Positions 15,376-17,084 of a DNA stretch of 17,084 nucleotides are shown in pieces. Within the stretch, counting starts at the first letter, position 1; every line of letters starts with the position of its first letter. This stretch comes from CAZNLL01 sp964573885 (GTDB taxonomy: Bacteria; Desulfobacterota; DSM-4660; Desulfatiglandales; Desulfatiglandaceae). The notes under the pieces were generated by a model, which saw nothing but the letters and a program-made list of their open reading frames with translations, did no database searches and was not told the DNA's origin. The translations under genes were made by a program, and so were the position numbers. The stretch lies in assembly GCA_964573885.1 (NCBI GenBank), contig CAZNLL010000087.1, positions 1-17,084 of the forward strand, read 5' to 3'.

Positions 15376-15666
15376 TTGGAACAGCCCATCAGAGTCAGAA
15401 TTCTTGATTACGAGTATTTGATTAGAAGCGATGAAGATGAGGCACATGTCCTCAAGATCGCCGAGTATGTCAACGAAAAGCTCAGGGATATCAGGGACAA
15501 TACAGAGGGGCTCTCAGAGAAGAAGACCGCTCTTTTGGCGGCATTTCATATCGCCAGCGAGTACTTTCAGATTCTGAAAAGAGATGAGGAACTGAGAAGT
15601 AGGATCGAGGCGAGGGCTCAGGCCCTCAATACGGAGATTGATTCCATAATTCACGGCAGGGCTTGA
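15376..15666 (+). CDS. zapA: Cell-division protein ZapA (TTG start)
   Basis: ZapA bundles FtsZ filaments at the division site. The N-terminal half has the family pattern: V-R-I-L-D-Y-E-Y-L-I-R-S, then H-V-L-K-I-A-E-Y-V-N-E-K-L, then A-L-L-A-A-F-H-I-A-S-E-Y-F; a coiled coil follows to the end. No ATG lies near the start. Two in-frame TTG codons are possible, at 15370 (98 residues) and 15376 (96 residues). I chose 15376 because it gives M-E-Q-P-I-R-V, the usual ZapA beginning, and because GGGA (15366-15369) is six bases upstream. The gap to zapB is 17 bases, so the two genes form an operon. Confidence 0.88.
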   Translation: MEQPIRVRILDYEYLIRSDEDEAHVLKIAEYVNEKLRDIRDNTEGLSEKKTALLAAFHIASEYFQILKRDEELRSRIEARAQALNTEIDSIIHGRA

Positions 15667-16113
15667 GGGCCGCACATCTTGTCGGCCCCTACTGCCTAGA
15701 TTCCGGGGTTTGAGCAAAGGGACAGTATCCGCTCACCGGGCAGGGAGATGATATAAGATGGTGGATTAGGGAGCAAATGGGCTAATGACACGAACAGTAA
15801 AATCTGTATAGATACGGTTAAAAAGCAATATATAAGGATATGCAGAGATCAAGCCGGCAGTCTGAAAAATGGGGAGGGAGAACAATCCATTTTTCTGTCC
15901 AAATAGCTGCGAGGTTTGGCACAAGCACCGTATGGGATTTGTTATCCATGAATGAAGGCCCCGTTTGCAGGGTATCATGAACGGCCGGAGGCCGGCATGG
16001 GGCCTGAATTAGCCCTCCTCTAAAACCCTCCTTTCTCTATCTCCTGATGATGTGATGTGAAAGAATTCTCACCGCTGAGCGGTACGTTGCCTTGGACAGG
16101 AGTGATTGCTCAC
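15667..16113 (+). other. Gene-free zapA-rny intergenic region with many hairpins
   Basis: No protein gene is supported. Right after the zapA stop is a hairpin GGGCCG/CGGCCC (15667-15672 and 15683-15688) with an inner ACA/TGT. A second stem-loop spans 15692-15743: CTGCC/GGCAG, TGAGC/GCTCA and GGA/TCC with a five-base loop. Then comes the larger structured segment listed separately. A small hairpin ACCGC-TGA-GCGGT (16071-16083) lies just before the rny ribosome site. The middle, about 15750-15850, is clearly richer in A and T than the flanking genes. Confidence 0.65.
15766..16023 (+). ncRNA. Candidate structured non-coding RNA (6S RNA is one possibility)
   Basis: Successive stems can be drawn. 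GGGCTAAT (15779-15786) pairs with ATTAGCCC (16008-16015), extended by TTAGGG (15766-15771) with CTCTAA (16018-16023). ATACGGT (15812-15818) pairs with ACCGTAT (15927-15933). GAAAAATGG (15864-15872) pairs with CCATTTTTC (15887-15895). TGTCCAAA (15896-15903) pairs with TTTGG-c-ACA (15915-15923). AGGCCCC (15956-15962) pairs with GGGGCCT (15999-16005), enclosing CGGCC/GGCCG. The local hairpins abut each other without gaps. In gamma-proteobacteria ssrS (6S RNA) follows zapA, which makes 6S a positional hypothesis, but this branched drawing is not the rod shape of 6S RNA. Long-range 7-8 bp matches can occur by chance in a region this size. No hallmark of RNase P, tmRNA or a known riboswitch was recognised. 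Confidence 0.38.
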
Positions 16114-17084
16114 ATGTTTGCGATTCATGCCATTGGGATCGGCCTGGCGGGCCTGGTTATAGGTCTTTTGGCCGGTTTTCTCATTCGCAAGAAGATTGTG
16201 GAAAGCCAGGTGGATTCCATTGAGAAGTATTCCAGGAAGATCCTGGCTGAGGCCCAGAAGGAGGCCAAAACCATAAGAAAAGAGGCTGCCCTTCAGGCCA
16301 AGGACAGTCTCTATCAGATGAAGCTGGATTTTGAAAAGGAGACCAAGGAAAAAAAGGATCAGTTACAGATTCAGGAAAAGCGCCTTTTTCACAAGGAAGA
16401 GAACCTAGACCGCAAGATTGAACAGCTCGAAAAACGCGAAGCAAGAATCGGCGACAAAGAAAAGAGCCTTGAAGAGATGGAAAAGGAGTTGGTGAACAAG
16501 GAGAGGGAATGCAATCATCTTATAGGGGAACAAAGGAAACAGCTTGAAAGACTTGCGGGAATCTCCAGTGAAGAGGCCAAAAGGGAACTCATCAGTTCCA
16601 TGGAGCTGGAGGCGAAGCATGACGCCGCCAAATTGATCAGGAAGATCGAAAACGAGGCGAGAACCGAGGCCGATCGCAAGGGCCAGGAAATCCTGGCTCT
16701 GGCTGTCAAACGATATGCGGGCGACTATGTGGCGGAAAAGACCGTGTCTGTGGTCACCTTGCCCAATGAGGAGATGAAGGGGCGAATCATCGGGAGAGAG
16801 GGACGGAATATCCGTGCGATAGAAGCGGCTACAGGGATAGACCTCATTATCGATGATACACCGGAGGCCGTGATCCTGTCCGGGTTTAATCCGGTCAGGA
16901 GGGAAGTGGCCAAGATTTCTTTGGAGCGGTTGATTGATGACGGGAGGATTCATCCCGCCAGGATAGAGGAGATTGTCGGAAAGGTCAGCAAAGAGATAGA
17001 GGCCTCTATCAAAGAGGCGGGTGAACAGGCCACCTTTGACGTGGGGGTCCACGGCATTAATCCGGAACTGGTGAAGCTCATTGG
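16114..17084 (+). CDS. rny: Ribonuclease Y (5' part, cut by window end)
   Basis: RNase Y is a membrane-anchored endoribonuclease that starts mRNA decay. The window holds the first 323 complete codons of a protein usually about 520 residues long. Residues about 5-25 form the N-terminal membrane helix (G-I-G-L-A-G-L-V-I-G-L-L-A-G-F). A long Lys/Glu-rich coiled coil follows to about residue 200. The KH RNA-binding domain has its G-R-I-I-G-R-E-G-R-N-I-R motif, then I-D-D-T-P-E. The last visible part (L-I-D-D-G-R-I-H-P-A-R-I-E) leads into the HD nuclease domain, whose catalytic His-Asp is beyond the edge. AGGAG at 16098-16102 is eleven bases before the ATG. A GTG at 16102 is in frame but overlaps that site. 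Confidence 0.95.
   Translation, partial: MFAIHAIGIGLAGLVIGLLAGFLIRKKIVESQVDSIEKYSRKILAEAQKEAKTIRKEAALQAKDSLYQMKLDFEKETKEKKDQLQIQEKRLFHKEENLDRKIEQLEKREARIGDKEKSLEEMEKELVNKERECNHLIGEQRKQLERLAGISSEEAKRELISSMELEAKHDAAKLIRKIENEARTEADRKGQEILALAVKRYAGDYVAEKTVSVVTLPNEEMKGRIIGREGRNIRAIEAATGIDLIIDDTPEAVILSGFNPVRREVAKISLERLIDDGRIHPARIEEIVGKVSKEIEASIKEAGEQATFDVGVHGINPELVKLI

Noticed and set aside
15917..15933. Sigma-54-like TTGGCAC before rny
   Set aside because: The -24 part fits, but the expected TTGC at -12 reads CCGT, so the essential GC is missing.
15766..15978. 70-codon minus-strand frame in the zapA-rny gap
   Set aside because: It runs through the hairpin-rich segment, is opposite to all neighbours, and has no recognisable domain or convincing ribosome site.
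15667..16113. RNase P RNA or tmRNA
   Set aside because: The universally conserved RNase P core segments and the tRNA-like ends of tmRNA are not present.

Overview
The window reads like a chromosomal segment of a Desulfobacterota (delta-proteobacterial) genome. This is an inference from gene content and order: a bactofilin directly upstream of a split F1Fo ATP synthase operon (b', b, delta, alpha, gamma, beta, epsilon, with no a or c genes), followed by zapB-zapA and rny. All recognisable genes lie on the plus strand.

Region 1 (1-8096) is the accessory part. It holds a very large TPR/CHAT protein of at least 2154 residues whose 5' end is probably outside the window. Next come two small-spacing genes for exported proteins: an SH3-domain protein and an M48-type zinc metalloprotease. 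The giant protein appears to carry two TPR-CHAT modules in tandem. The C-terminal CHAT domain has an intact His/Cys pair. The internal one is abbreviated and diverged, but aligns without gaps to the other over the last 79 residues from its Cys to a shared GYWG.

Region 2 (8097-8610) is a gene-free stretch built largely from a mosaic of different short tandem arrays, with unit lengths of 7, 8 or 9 bp. A possible 11-codon upstream ORF then overlaps the bactofilin start.

Region 3 (8611-15063) holds bactofilin and the ATP synthase genes. A good promoter precedes the b' gene. The first four atp genes overlap or abut, and a strong intrinsic terminator follows atpC. The encoded parts are the peripheral stalk and F1; the membrane a and c subunits must be encoded elsewhere.

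Region 4 (15064-17084) starts with a promoter placed immediately after that terminator and driving zapB-zapA (FtsZ-ring accessory proteins). A 447-base non-coding stretch rich in adjacent hairpins follows; it may encode a structured RNA, and 6S RNA is one hypothesis because ssrS neighbours zapA elsewhere. The 5' part of rny (RNase Y) runs off the right edge.

The best candidates for something undescribed are the tandem CHAT protein with its exported SH3/M48 neighbours, and the structured zapA-rny intergenic region. No function is proven for either from sequence alone.
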